In this document: positions 1-8,971 of the stretch, piece by piece | Numbering within the stretch: the first letter of the stretch is position 1 | Layout of the letters: every line of letters starts with the position of its first letter | Source of the DNA: Betaproteobacteria bacterium | GTDB taxonomy: Bacteria; Pseudomonadota; Gammaproteobacteria; Burkholderiales; Burkholderiaceae_C | Assembly (NCBI GenBank): GCA_016868355.1 | Contig: VGHB01000007.1 | Location: 62,001-126,000 of the forward strand | Reading direction: 5' to 3' | Length of the DNA stretch: 64,000 nucleotides | Made by a program: the position numbers and the translations under genes | The notes under the pieces: generated by a model | The model's input: only the letters and a program-made list of their open reading frames with translations | The model's database searches: none | What the model was told of the DNA's origin: nothing

Positions 1-907
1 GGGGGTGGCGTGGCACCACCAGCAGCAGCGGGCGCGCGCCGTTGGACGGGTCGGGCCCGCACTGGGCTTGAGGCCTGTTGACCGCCCGAAGCCAGGCCTG
101 CAGCAAGGGCTCGTCTTCCCCCTCGCGCCAACTCGCGGCCATCACCATTCGCCGCTCAGGTCCGATGCCGTTACCCGTGCGAGGCAGCGGGCGCTTGCTG
201 GCCCAGTGCAGCCCCAGGGCCTGTAGCTCGTTTGAGGGGTGAAGCTCGTACTTCAGGTTGCCCAACACCTGAATGCACGCCGCGGGAACACCGGCTTGCT
301 TAAGATGATGGGCATCCTGGTCGGTCTGCGCACACGCGGCTGACAAGCGTTGCATCATCGGCCTGCTCAGGAGCGCCCACTTCAGGCCTTTGCGCAGGCT
401 GCGATCAGACAAGCGTGCATTGGCCAGCACCATAGGTACACCGGCGCGTTGGGCCTGCAGCAAGAGGTTGGGCCAGGTTTCGGTTTCCATCAGCACGCCC
501 ACCTGGGGCTGCAGTGTCCGCAGAAAGCGCCTCGTCGCCCCTGGGGTATCCAGCGGCAGCCAGCCGTGCAAATCGCCGACCTGCAAGATCGCCTGCCCCG
601 CCTCAAGCCCTGTGGCGGTGCCAGTGGTCAACAGCAACTGCATCCCGGGCAGTTCGTGCCGCAGGGCCTGCACCAGCGGTTGCACCGCACGGGTTTCGCC
701 CAGGGACACCGCATGCACCCACACGCGCGGCGCCTGCGGTCCGGCTGCGGGGGGCTTGGGCCAATAGCCCAAGCGCTGTGCCCAGGCCTTTCGGTAAGCA
801 GGCTCAGCGCGTCCACGCCACCAAAAACGCGCCAGCACCGCTGGCACTGCGGCCACCCAGGCGGCCGAATAGGCCGCTTGGGCGATGGAAGCGCCCAGGC
901 TCAGCAA
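1..907 (-). CDS. waaA: 3-deoxy-D-manno-octulosonic acid (Kdo) transferase, C-terminus outside window
   Basis: Inner-membrane glycosyltransferase that transfers Kdo from CMP-Kdo to lipid IVA in LPS core synthesis. The minus frame stays open from 907 to the window edge (302 codons). It contains WVHAVSLGE near residue 60, which is the family signature after the membrane anchor, and reaches LLLVVPRHP at the edge, matching the VPRHPER motif near residue 300 of the usual ~425-aa protein. The gene is therefore cut by the window. I chose TTG at 907 because a GGAG lies 7 nt upstream and an N-terminal hydrophobic stretch (AAYSAAWVAAVPAVLARFWW) follows at once; there is no ATG in frame nearby. It lies 56 bp downstream of the phosphomannomutase gene in the same orientation, so the two may be co-transcribed. 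Confidence 0.9.
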   Translation of the reverse strand, partial: MLSLGASIAQAAYSAAWVAAVPAVLARFWWRGRAEPAYRKAWAQRLGYWPKPPAAGPQAPRVWVHAVSLGETRAVQPLVQALRHELPGMQLLLTTGTATGLEAGQAILQVGDLHGWLPLDTPGATRRFLRTLQPQVGVLMETETWPNLLLQAQRAGVPMVLANARLSDRSLRKGLKWALLSRPMMQRLSAACAQTDQDAHHLKQAGVPAACIQVLGNLKYELHPSNELQALGLHWASKRPLPRTGNGIGPERRMVMAASWREGEDEPLLQAWLRAVNRPQAQCGPDPSNGARPLLLVVPRHP

Positions 908-963
908 GCCCAGGCTCCGTGTTGAGAACCGTGATCCCTCAAGCTCCAGGCACCTTCAAACAC

Positions 964-2367
964 TCAGTGGGCCGAGGTCTGCACCATCGCATCGCTCTTG
1001 ACCGAGCGCAGCGCGCCGATGAATTCGCGCTCGATGCGGCCCAGGGCCGCCTCGGTGTGGCCTTCAAAGCGCAAGACCAGCACCGGTGTGGTGTTGGACG
1101 CGCGAATCAGACCAAAGCCATCGGCGAAGTCCACGCGCAGGCCATCAATGTCGCAGATGGTCCCGCCGGCAAAGCGCAAATCGCCCGACCGCGTGCGCGC
1201 CAGCAAGCGCTCCACCACGCGGTGGTGCTCACCTTCGGCACAGGGCACGTTCAACTCCGGGGTGCTATGGCTGGCCGGCAGATCTTCTAGCACCGCACTG
1301 GGGTCGATGTAGCGGCTCACAATCTCCAACAGGCGCGCAGCGGTGTACATCGCATCGTCAAAGCCGTACCAACGCTCACCGAAGAAGATGTGGCCGCTCA
1401 TCTCGCCGGCAAAGGGCGAATTCATTTCCTTGAGCTTGGCCTTGATCAGCGAATGCCCGGTCTTCCACATGACGGGCTTACCGCCGGCCTCACGGATGAC
1501 CACGGGTAGACGCTGCGAGCACTTCACATCGAAGATGATGGGCGCGCCCGGATGGCGCTTGAGCACATCCCGCGCGAACAACATGATTTGGCGGTCGGGG
1601 TAAATGATCTGGCCGTGGCGGGTGACGATGCCCAAGCGGTCGCCATCACCGTCAAAGGCCAGGCCGAGGTCGGCTTGCGTGGCCCGCACCACCAAGCGCA
1701 GGTCCTCCAGGTTTTCCGGCTTGCTGGGGTCGGGGTGGTGGTTGGGGAAGTCGCCATCCACGCGGCTGTAGAGGTCCACCACGTTGCAGCCCAGGGCCCG
1801 CAAGATGCCCGGTGCTGTGGCCCCCGGAATGCCGTTACCCGAATCCACCACGATCTTCAAGGGCCGTGCGATGCGACAGTCGCCCACGATGCGGGCGGTG
1901 TACTCAGCTGTGATGTCCATCGCAGCGGTTCGGCCATGGCCACGTCGGTACTCCTCGCTTTCCATGCGCTCGCGAAGGCGTTGGATGTCCTCACCAAAGA
2001 TGGCGCGGCCGCCCAGCACCATCTTGAAACCGTTGTAGTCCTTGGGGTTGTGGCTGCCGGTGATTTGGATGCCGCTGCGGCAACCGTGGGCGCCGCGCGT
2101 GGCCGCAACGTAGTACAGCATCGGCGTGGTCACCGCGCCCAGGTCCACCACATCGATGCCGGTAGAGGCCAAACCGCGCACCAGGGCAGCCGACAAGGCC
2201 GGCCCCGAGACGCGGCCGTCGCGGCCTACGGCCACTGCCTTTTCGCCCACCGCCAAGGCTTCGGTGCCAAAGGCTCGGCCCAGGTGCTCGGCAAACTGCT
2301 CGTCGATGGTTTGCCCCACCACGCCACGGATGTCATAAGCCTTGAAGACGGAAACTGCCACGTCCAC
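964..2367 (-). CDS. phosphomannomutase/phosphoglucomutase
   Basis: A 467-aa alpha-D-phosphohexomutase that interconverts hexose 1- and 6-phosphates and supplies GDP-mannose or UDP-glucose precursors for LPS and exopolysaccharide (AlgC/ManB type). The four family signatures are in order: FKAYDIRG at residues 8-15, the phosphoserine loop TGSHNP around 103-108, the metal-binding DGDGDRLG near 245, the sugar-binding GEMSGHIFF near 330, and a C-terminal phosphate-binding RASNTTP near 430. Full length for the family. Cytoplasmic, with waaA directly downstream. Substrate preference (mannose or glucose) cannot be decided from sequence alone. Confidence 0.93.
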   Translation of the reverse strand: MDVAVSVFKAYDIRGVVGQTIDEQFAEHLGRAFGTEALAVGEKAVAVGRDGRVSGPALSAALVRGLASTGIDVVDLGAVTTPMLYYVAATRGAHGCRSGIQITGSHNPKDYNGFKMVLGGRAIFGEDIQRLRERMESEEYRRGHGRTAAMDITAEYTARIVGDCRIARPLKIVVDSGNGIPGATAPGILRALGCNVVDLYSRVDGDFPNHHPDPSKPENLEDLRLVVRATQADLGLAFDGDGDRLGIVTRHGQIIYPDRQIMLFARDVLKRHPGAPIIFDVKCSQRLPVVIREAGGKPVMWKTGHSLIKAKLKEMNSPFAGEMSGHIFFGERWYGFDDAMYTAARLLEIVSRYIDPSAVLEDLPASHSTPELNVPCAEGEHHRVVERLLARTRSGDLRFAGGTICDIDGLRVDFADGFGLIRASNTTPVLVLRFEGHTEAALGRIEREFIGALRSVKSDAMVQTSAH

Positions 2368-2437
2368 GATGGGTCCTCCGGGATAGTCGATACGGCTGTA
2401 TATGCAGCCTTTGATTCTAGGCTTCAGGGCGCCCGCG

Positions 2438-3568
2438 CTAGGCCGGCATCGGCGCGGCCGTGATGCGCCGCCGCGGGTCTATGCCCTCCAGCAGCGTCAA
2501 CACGGCTTGTGTCTGAAGGTCCATCACCTTCAGGGCCAGCATCGCCTTGGGGCCGACCAGGGGGCTGTTGTTGCTCGTCAGTTCACGCGGGGCCTGCGGG
2601 TGTGGCGAGCCGGTGTAGAGCAGGAAACGCTCATCAATAAGGGCCACCGGGTTGCCCAGACCATGCCGCCGCGGCACCTCCTGAAGGGCCAGGCCCGCGC
2701 CGTCTGAGAAGAACCATTGGGACGCACTGCCACGCGCCAGAAGAAATCCAGGACCTTGTCCGCTGGCGATGGGGCTGTGGCCGGGCATGGCCACCGTTCG
2801 CGTTTGGCGCTCCCAGTCGATCACCTCAATTTGCGGGTCGGGCTGCAGCGCCGGCGGCACCGGGTTGGCGCTGGCAGCGCGCCCCTGGGGCCCGGCGGCG
2901 GCCACCAACAACTGCCGGCCGCCGTTGATCCAAGCCGGGCGTTGGCCCAGCACCAGCGCATGCCCATCAGGCCCCGGCGGCAGGAGCCGCTCGGGTGCAA
3001 ACCCATCGGAGCCGGACGGTGCGGTGAGGTCCAGCACCACCAGCCGGCCCAGGTGCAGCGGCCGGTGGCGGACCGCAGGGTCGGTTTGCACCACCATGGC
3101 CAGGTGGCGGCCATCAGGGCTGAGCGCCATGCCCGACACCGCACGGTCCCACAAGGCATCGCCGGCCTGTTGCCGCAACACCCGCTCAGGGCCTGATGCC
3201 GGCAACAGGCGCACGGCGTGGCGCCGCTCGCCCTCGTCGGTCACCAGTGCAGCAAAGGCGCCGCGCGCATCGGGGTTGCTGAGTTCCCAAATGGGGGGCA
3301 GCCGGCCGCGCACATCGGGCTGCGCGGCACGCATGGCCGGGTGGGTCTTTAAGCCCTGGCGCCAGTGGCGCAGTTCCAACTGGCCCACCGAACCGGCATT
3401 GGTGGCAATCAAGACCCGCGCCGACACGCGATCGCCGAGCGCTTGCGTTTCGCCTTCCCATACACGCTCGGGCACCACCATCACGCGTGTGGGCGGCTGG
3501 CGGGGCTCCGATGCACACCCGGCCACGGCCAAGGTGGCGGCCAAGCAGAGCTGGCGGCGTTGCAACAT
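2438..3568 (-). CDS. lipoprotein with TolB/WD40-like propeller repeats, function unknown
   Basis: 376 aa with a short signal ending in the lipobox AVAGC (lipidated Cys at 18), so it is probably an outer- or inner-membrane lipoprotein facing the periplasm. The middle has a TolB/PD40-type repeat signature (MALSPDGRHLAMVVQ) and repeated strand-rich blocks, suggesting a beta-propeller. It resembles the N-terminal propeller of S9 peptidases, but no serine-peptidase catalytic domain follows. It starts only 15 bp after the MFS transporter gene ends, so it is probably in that transcription unit. Function not recognised. Confidence 0.75.
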   Translation of the reverse strand: MLQRRQLCLAATLAVAGCASEPRQPPTRVMVVPERVWEGETQALGDRVSARVLIATNAGSVGQLELRHWRQGLKTHPAMRAAQPDVRGRLPPIWELSNPDARGAFAALVTDEGERRHAVRLLPASGPERVLRQQAGDALWDRAVSGMALSPDGRHLAMVVQTDPAVRHRPLHLGRLVVLDLTAPSGSDGFAPERLLPPGPDGHALVLGQRPAWINGGRQLLVAAAGPQGRAASANPVPPALQPDPQIEVIDWERQTRTVAMPGHSPIASGQGPGFLLARGSASQWFFSDGAGLALQEVPRRHGLGNPVALIDERFLLYTGSPHPQAPRELTSNNSPLVGPKAMLALKVMDLQTQAVLTLLEGIDPRRRITAAPMPA

Positions 3569-3583
3569 GCCGCCTATTTCAAC

Positions 3584-4852
3584 TCACTCGGGCTGGCGGC
3601 GCTTGACGGTCTCGGGCAGGCTCCACCACACCGCAGCAGCCAAAAAGAAAGCTACAGCCGCCAGGCTCATCACCGGCGCCAAGCCGTAGGCTTGCGCCAG
3701 GGGTGCGGTGATCAGGGGTGCGGTCATGCTGATTACGCGGCCCCAGTTGAAAATGGAAGCCGCCGTGGAGCGCAGATGTGAGGGATAGAGCTCGGACATC
3801 CATGGGCCCCAAATGGCGCTGCAGGCCAGGGCTATGCCATACAGAAAGCCGATGAACTCCAGCGTTTGCACCGTCACCGGAGCGAAGAGGTAGATGGGAA
3901 TCAGCACGGCGCAACCGATAAAGCCTGAGGCGGCCACACGGCGGCCATAGCGGTCGCTGATCCAACCCCAGCACAAGGCACCCAAGGCACTGCCCACGAA
4001 CTGCCAACCCACAATGTCGCCCACGGCGGTATCGGGCACGCCACGCTCGGTGCGCAAGAAGGTGGTGGCCCAGCCGGTGAAGGCCTGGTAAGCAAAGAAG
4101 TTCAAGCCGCTCATCAAGGCCAGAAACACCGTTTGGCGGCGCACCCCGGGCTTGAACAACTCCATCACCGGCAGCGTGCTGCTGGCCGTGGCCTGCCCAC
4201 CCACCAGGCCATCCATGGGCACGAGGCGCCGGTCGTCGGGTACCAGGGCCAAGGCCAGAAAGGCCATGGCAATGGGCACCGCGCCGGCCCACAGCATCAG
4301 CTGCCAGTCCAGCCCAGCGCGAAACACCGCCGAGGACACGAAGCCCAGGGCCGACACCGCCAGGTTGTAGGTGCAAAAGACGATGCCAGCGATACGGCCG
4401 CGCACATCACGCGCGAACAGGCCCGAGTAGATGCCCACGGCAATCGGAAACATCGACCCCATAAAGAAGCCCAGATACAGGCGTTGCACCACCAGCCCTG
4501 TGAAGTCGCTGACCACCAAGGCCCCCAGCAGGCCCGATCCGAAACCGATCATCGTGATCACCAGCGCGTTGCGCCGGCCGATCTTGTCGGCCACCTGCCC
4601 CATCACCACCGCGCCAACCAACGCGCCGATGGACTGCAAGGTGTAGGCCGAGCCGGATTCGGTCAGCGTCAAATCCAAGCTCTCCTTGATGTAGGGGCGC
4701 AAGATGTCGATGGTGTTCCATGACCAGGCGTAGAAGAAGTAGGCCACCAGCAAAAAGCCCAGGGCCAGCATGCGCCTGGGCAGGCTCAGTTCGTCGGCTC
4801 GCAGCCAGTGCTGGGGTGTGGCCTGATCGCTTGTCTGCATGAGGGGCTTCAT
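3584..4852 (-). CDS. MFS transporter, sugar/organic-acid:H+ symporter type
   Basis: Major facilitator superfamily permease, 422 aa and about 12 predicted membrane segments. Both internal copies of the loop 2-3 and 8-9 signature are visible (GQVADKIGRRNA and GWISDRYGRRVA). The ATG at 4852 overlaps the stop of the MetE-like gene (ATGA), so translation is probably coupled; the longer in-frame extension upstream lies inside that gene and was rejected. It resembles the metabolite/aromatic-acid:H+ symporter branches, and the substrate is unknown. Linkage to the MetE-like enzyme, TonB receptor and catabolic operon suggests it carries the compound, or a fragment of it, across the inner membrane. Confidence 0.9.
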   Translation of the reverse strand: MKPLMQTSDQATPQHWLRADELSLPRRMLALGFLLVAYFFYAWSWNTIDILRPYIKESLDLTLTESGSAYTLQSIGALVGAVVMGQVADKIGRRNALVITMIGFGSGLLGALVVSDFTGLVVQRLYLGFFMGSMFPIAVGIYSGLFARDVRGRIAGIVFCTYNLAVSALGFVSSAVFRAGLDWQLMLWAGAVPIAMAFLALALVPDDRRLVPMDGLVGGQATASSTLPVMELFKPGVRRQTVFLALMSGLNFFAYQAFTGWATTFLRTERGVPDTAVGDIVGWQFVGSALGALCWGWISDRYGRRVAASGFIGCAVLIPIYLFAPVTVQTLEFIGFLYGIALACSAIWGPWMSELYPSHLRSTAASIFNWGRVISMTAPLITAPLAQAYGLAPVMSLAAVAFFLAAAVWWSLPETVKRRQPE

Positions 4853-6003
4853 GCGGCGTAGTGTTTCGAAGCCAGCGCTGCGCCTTCGGCCATCGCAGCG
4901 AACTTGGCGTAGACGATGTCGGGGTCCACCGCACCGAAGCCGGCGAAGGTGCCAAAGCCGCAATCGGTACCAGCCATCACGCGGTCAGGGCCCACGATAT
5001 CGGCAAAGCGCTGCAGACGCTGGGCCACTAGGCGCGGGTGCTCCACGAAGTTGGTGGTGGAGTCCAGAACCCCGGGGATGAGGATCTTGTTGTCCGGAAT
5101 GCAGTGCCGCATCTGGGCAATGGTTTCCCATTCATGCGCATGCCGTGGGTTGGAAGTTTCAAACAACAAGGCTTGGGGCTTGGCCTTCATGACGATGGGC
5201 AAGATGGTGGCCAGGGGTACGTCCTTGTGGTGCGGTCCCTCATAGTTGCCCCAGCACACGTGCATGCGCACCCGGTCAGCAGGAATGGCCACCAGCGCCT
5301 CGTTGAGTGCCTCCACATGCCGCTCGATGCGGCGCAGGTAGGCCCCTTCTTCCAAGTCTTTGTACATCATGTGGCGGCCCAGACCCAGGTCAGGCGAGTC
5401 CAACTGCAGGGTCAAGCCGGCATCGACGATGGCGTGGTACTCGTGACGCAGCGCATGGGCCAGGGCCTGCAGGTACTGGTCGTCATCGGCGTAGTGCCGA
5501 TTGGGCTGGAACAGCGCCACCACACCGGGTGAGGCGGCGTTCATAAACACCCCGTGGGCACCATGCCGCTCAGCCGCCGCCTTCACATGGGCAATGTCAT
5601 GCTCCAGTGGCAACAGGGATTTCACCTGTATTGGGCCCACGCAGCAGGGCCTGCGATAAGTGGGGGTGCCGCCGGCCGAGGCCAGACGCTTCATGAAACC
5701 GGGGTAGTCCAGCAGATCAGCCGGCGTGCGGCGATCGCTGTCGCCGTCAAAGCCGGTGTATCGGTCTTTGATGTACGTGGCATAGCTGATCTTGCTCATC
5801 TCACCGTCACTGACCAGGTCGATGCCCGAGTGCACCTGACGCTCAACGGCTTCATCGACGGCCCCCCGCATGGTTTCATTGAACAGCGCCTCATCAATGG
5901 CCTGGCCACGCTCACGGGCAAAGATTTGCTCGACCACAGCTTGGCTGCGGGGCAGCGAACCTACATGGGTGGTACGAAAGTATCGGCGGAGAAGCGCGGG
6001 CAT
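4849..6003 (-). CDS. MetE/UROD-fold methyltransferase-like enzyme (methionine synthase II homologue)
   Basis: 384 aa, about half the size of biosynthetic MetE, corresponding to a single catalytic barrel. It has the RTTHVGSLPR start typical of the C-terminal MetE domain. The zinc ligands expected for thiol activation are present: HVCWGNYEGPHH (His and Cys near residue 245) and GTDCGFG (Cys near 350). Single-barrel members of this family act as catabolic or corrinoid-type methyl- or alkyl-transferases rather than in methionine synthesis. I prefer ATG 6003; an in-frame TTG at 6015 is possible, and neither has a strong ribosome-binding site. It lies directly after the TonB-receptor terminator and overlaps the MFS gene. 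Confidence 0.8.
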   Translation of the reverse strand: MPALLRRYFRTTHVGSLPRSQAVVEQIFARERGQAIDEALFNETMRGAVDEAVERQVHSGIDLVSDGEMSKISYATYIKDRYTGFDGDSDRRTPADLLDYPGFMKRLASAGGTPTYRRPCCVGPIQVKSLLPLEHDIAHVKAAAERHGAHGVFMNAASPGVVALFQPNRHYADDDQYLQALAHALRHEYHAIVDAGLTLQLDSPDLGLGRHMMYKDLEEGAYLRRIERHVEALNEALVAIPADRVRMHVCWGNYEGPHHKDVPLATILPIVMKAKPQALLFETSNPRHAHEWETIAQMRHCIPDNKILIPGVLDSTTNFVEHPRLVAQRLQRFADIVGPDRVMAGTDCGFGTFAGFGAVDPDIVYAKFAAMAEGAALASKHYAA

Positions 6004-6079
6004 GGCATGGAGCAAGGGTTGGAGTTGAGTGATTCAAGTCAGGCCGGGAGGGCCCGAGCATTGAGCGCACGCCCCCCGC

Positions 6080-6113
6080 AAAAGTGCCATGGCCGGCATC
6101 AAGCCGGCCATGG
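6080..6113 (-). terminator. rho-independent terminator of the TonB receptor gene
   Basis: Perfect 11-bp inverted repeat, CCATGGCCGGC / GCCGGCCATGG (6087-6097 and 6103-6113), with a 5-nt loop. In minus orientation a short T run (CACTTTT) follows. It lies 20 bp past the receptor stop codon and before the MetE-like gene, so that gene probably has its own promoter in 6004-6080. Confidence 0.7.
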
Positions 6114-6132
6114 TCAATGCCGCTGATGCTTG

Positions 6133-8802
6133 TTAGAACTTGCTATAGCTTAGCTTCAGGCCCGTCATTCGCGGGGGCGCCGCACTGACCTGCAGTGCAC
6201 CGCCACCGCCCCACACGAAGCGGTTGATGGTTTGGGTATTACCCGCGTTGTCAACGAAGCCCAACAACGACCATTGCTCATTGATGCGCCAGTTCAGCTT
6301 GATATCGGTCTTGGTAAAGGCGCCCTGCTTTTCGATTTGCGCATTGGCGGGTTGCCCAAAGAAGCCACTGTTATAGCTGACCACCACAATCGGCGTCAGG
6401 CGTCCGCCTCCAGCCAAGCCGATGTCGTGCTTGAGGAAGACCGAGCCCTGGGTGCGTGCTGCGTACGGAATGCGATTGCCTGAAAGATCGCAGCCATAGG
6501 CTGCTGGGGGCTGACCTGCACCGCCAGTGCCCGGAACAACGCCGCACTTGTAGCCCGGGGCAAACAGGCGGCTCTGGCCGGCCGGGGCAATCACCACGCC
6601 GTTGGCGTCAACTTGGGGCGCGGTGGAGCTTGGGTTTGCCACCAGGATGGAGGTTCCGAAAGGCAGTGCCACATCGGGGAAGCTGGTGTATTTCGCATCC
6701 AGCAGGCTCAATGTCCCGCCAAGGGTCGTGGCCCGTGAAGTACGCCACTCAAGCTCAGCCTCGAGGCCCTTGGCATTAGCCTTGGCTGCATTGAAGATAG
6801 CCGAAATGGTGGTGTTGCCCACCGGAATTTGGCGCTGCTCCTGCAGGTTGGTGTAGCCGTTGCTGAAAGCCGATAAGTTGAGTTGCAAGGTGTTCTTGAG
6901 GAAGCGGTTCTTGGAGCCTACTTCCAGGGCCACCACTTCTTCGGGCTTGAAGGTGCGGGCCGATGTCAGTGCCTGCCCCGAGTTGAAGCCCCCCGAGCGA
7001 AAGCCGTTCGAGATCGTCAGGTAGACAAGCTGGTCCTTGTTGAGCTCATAGTCCAAGGCCAGTCGGCCGGTGCTCTTGCTGAAGGTGGCCTCGGTATAGG
7101 TGGCGCCCGTGGTGGTATTGGTGCCAGGCAAACAGTTGAAGCCTGGGCGTGTAGCGCCGTCCAGGCAGTTGCTTACCCCCGCAGACCCGTAAGCCGATGC
7201 AGGGGGCAGCGGCGTGGACAGGGTGATAAGGGTGCCATCAGGTGCCCCGGAGGCGTTCAGCGGCAACACCGCGTTGGCGTTGGCGAACTTGAACGCTTTG
7301 GTGTCCTTGGTGTGACGCGCACCAGCCGTAAGGGTCAGGGCCGGGCTAATTTTGTAGTTCAACTGGCCGTATACCGCCCGCGAATCGGTCTCCGGCATTT
7401 GGTTATCGTAGAAACCGGCGCCGTTTTGCGCCAAGCTTATGGGCGCGCTTAGGGCCGACGAACGAATGGTGCGAGGCAACTGCTGATTGATGAAGGTGCC
7501 GCGGAGTTCGTCCTTGAACAAATAGACACCGGCCACGTAGCCAAGGGGGCCCTTGGTATTGCTCAGGATCTGGAACTCCTGAGAGAGGGTCTTGGCGGCT
7601 GTAGCCTGGTAGTCAATGGCGATGGTGGATGCAGAAAAGTCTGAATCCTGTGTGCGCGTAGCAATGAAGTCAGCGTAACCGGTGATGGACTTGAGCGTGG
7701 CGCCCGGGATCTGATAAGTCAGGTCCAGGCTCATGTTGCGGTCGCTCAAGTCCAGGTATGAGCGGTAGTCGTTATTTACAACGTAGGCGTTGCCAGCCTT
7801 GTACAGGGGAATGCCTAGGTCAACGCCAGAACCAATGGCATTGGCACCGGTGCCAGCGCCAGCACCTTGTGTACGCACGCAGTCATTGACCGCATCGCGG
7901 TTACCGCCGCGAGGGTTGATGATGGTGAGCGTTGAGTTGAACAACTGCTGGCACGAGGGCGTGTGCACAAAGGTACCGGCCATCTTGTAGCCAAAGGCGG
8001 AGCCCCCGTTACCACCCTGTGTGGTGCTGTCCACGCGGAACACAGCTTCGAGGTTTTGGGTGGGCTTGAACAGCAGGCTGCCGCGGAAGTAGCGCGTGTC
8101 TTGGTCAAACATGCCGGCTGCCGGGTTGAAGTCGTTCTTCACCCAGGGGTCGGACTTGTCCTTGACGGCCACCAGGCGTAAGGCGGCGGTGTCGCCCAAG
8201 GGCAGGTTGAAGATGCCTTCTGCGCGCACCTTGGCGTAGTTGCCGACCAGCAGGCTGGCGGTGGTTTCGTTGGACTTGAGCTCGGGCGCGTTGGTGGTGA
8301 TGGCCACCGTACCGCCGAAGGTATTGCGGCCGAACAGCGTGCCCTGCGGGCCGCGCATCACTTCCACGCGGGAGACGTCCACGAAGCCCATCATGGCCTG
8401 CTGGGCGCGTGACTTGTAGATGCCGTCAACGAAATAGCCGATCGTGGTATCCGCGTTCACCGCCACGTTTTCCGTGCGCACACCGCGCATCGCAGGGCGT
8501 GCGTCGGCACCGGAGCGGCCAAAGGTGAAGCCCGGCACCACGGTGTCGAGCTGCGAGACATCGGACAGGTTGCGCTCGGCCAGCGCTTGGTTGCTCAGGC
8601 CGGTGACCGAGACGTTGACCTTTTGCTGGTCTTCCAGGCGGCGGTTGGCCGAGACCGACACCGACTGCAGTTCACCAGAGTCAGCCGAGCGGGCTGCGCT
8701 GCCCTGCGCCTGTGCATGCGCAGGCAAGGCGCCTGCGGCTGCCCATGAGCCAACAGCCAGGGCCACCATGGTCACCAGGGGATTGCGGCGGAAGGTCTTC
8801 AT
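6133..8802 (-). CDS. TonB-dependent outer-membrane receptor
   Basis: 889 aa. A signal peptide ends around PAHAQA. A plug domain follows with VNVSVTGLS, RGVRTENVA and VEVMRGPQGTLFGRNTFGG. The 22-stranded barrel ends in an aromatic residue (LKLSYSKF), the classical outer-membrane insertion signal. Members of this branch take up large or scarce organic compounds rather than only siderophores. ATG 8802 was chosen over the upstream in-frame ATG at 8823 because GGAG sits about 9 nt before it. A LacI-type palindrome lies about 90 bp upstream (8890-8903), which ties expression to the neighbouring catabolic operon. A strong hairpin terminator follows the gene. Confidence 0.93.
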   Translation of the reverse strand: MKTFRRNPLVTMVALAVGSWAAAGALPAHAQAQGSAARSADSGELQSVSVSANRRLEDQQKVNVSVTGLSNQALAERNLSDVSQLDTVVPGFTFGRSGADARPAMRGVRTENVAVNADTTIGYFVDGIYKSRAQQAMMGFVDVSRVEVMRGPQGTLFGRNTFGGTVAITTNAPELKSNETTASLLVGNYAKVRAEGIFNLPLGDTAALRLVAVKDKSDPWVKNDFNPAAGMFDQDTRYFRGSLLFKPTQNLEAVFRVDSTTQGGNGGSAFGYKMAGTFVHTPSCQQLFNSTLTIINPRGGNRDAVNDCVRTQGAGAGTGANAIGSGVDLGIPLYKAGNAYVVNNDYRSYLDLSDRNMSLDLTYQIPGATLKSITGYADFIATRTQDSDFSASTIAIDYQATAAKTLSQEFQILSNTKGPLGYVAGVYLFKDELRGTFINQQLPRTIRSSALSAPISLAQNGAGFYDNQMPETDSRAVYGQLNYKISPALTLTAGARHTKDTKAFKFANANAVLPLNASGAPDGTLITLSTPLPPASAYGSAGVSNCLDGATRPGFNCLPGTNTTTGATYTEATFSKSTGRLALDYELNKDQLVYLTISNGFRSGGFNSGQALTSARTFKPEEVVALEVGSKNRFLKNTLQLNLSAFSNGYTNLQEQRQIPVGNTTISAIFNAAKANAKGLEAELEWRTSRATTLGGTLSLLDAKYTSFPDVALPFGTSILVANPSSTAPQVDANGVVIAPAGQSRLFAPGYKCGVVPGTGGAGQPPAAYGCDLSGNRIPYAARTQGSVFLKHDIGLAGGGRLTPIVVVSYNSGFFGQPANAQIEKQGAFTKTDIKLNWRINEQWSLLGFVDNAGNTQTINRFVWGGGGALQVSAAPPRMTGLKLSYSKF

Positions 8803-8889
8803 CGTCTTGTCTCCAGTCGTCATTCAAAAGGCGCACCGAAGTGCGGAAACGAGGTGCTTGTGTCAAGTTTGGATGGTACCCAAAGGCAG

Positions 8890-8903
8890 TGCAAGCGTAT
8901 GCA
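8890..8903. promoter_or_regulatory. candidate LacI-family operator 1 (TonB receptor promoter)
   Basis: TGCAAGCGTATGCA, a palindromic TGCA...TGCA with the central CG typical of LacI/GalR operators. The same pattern recurs at 15837-15850 (exact reverse complement) and 15968-15981. It lies in the 169-bp gap between the aldolase stop and the receptor start. Confidence 0.7.
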
Positions 8904-8971
8904 ATCTCTATGCAAAAACTCTAGTAGAAGTACCTAGCCTCGCTGCAGCTACCGTGCGACACCTCTGGGGG

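Noticed and set aside
2438-3568. Truncated S9 prolyl oligopeptidase
   Set aside because: The propeller-like part fits but the lipoprotein has its own signal and a clean end, and no hydrolase domain is found downstream, so truncation is not demonstrated.
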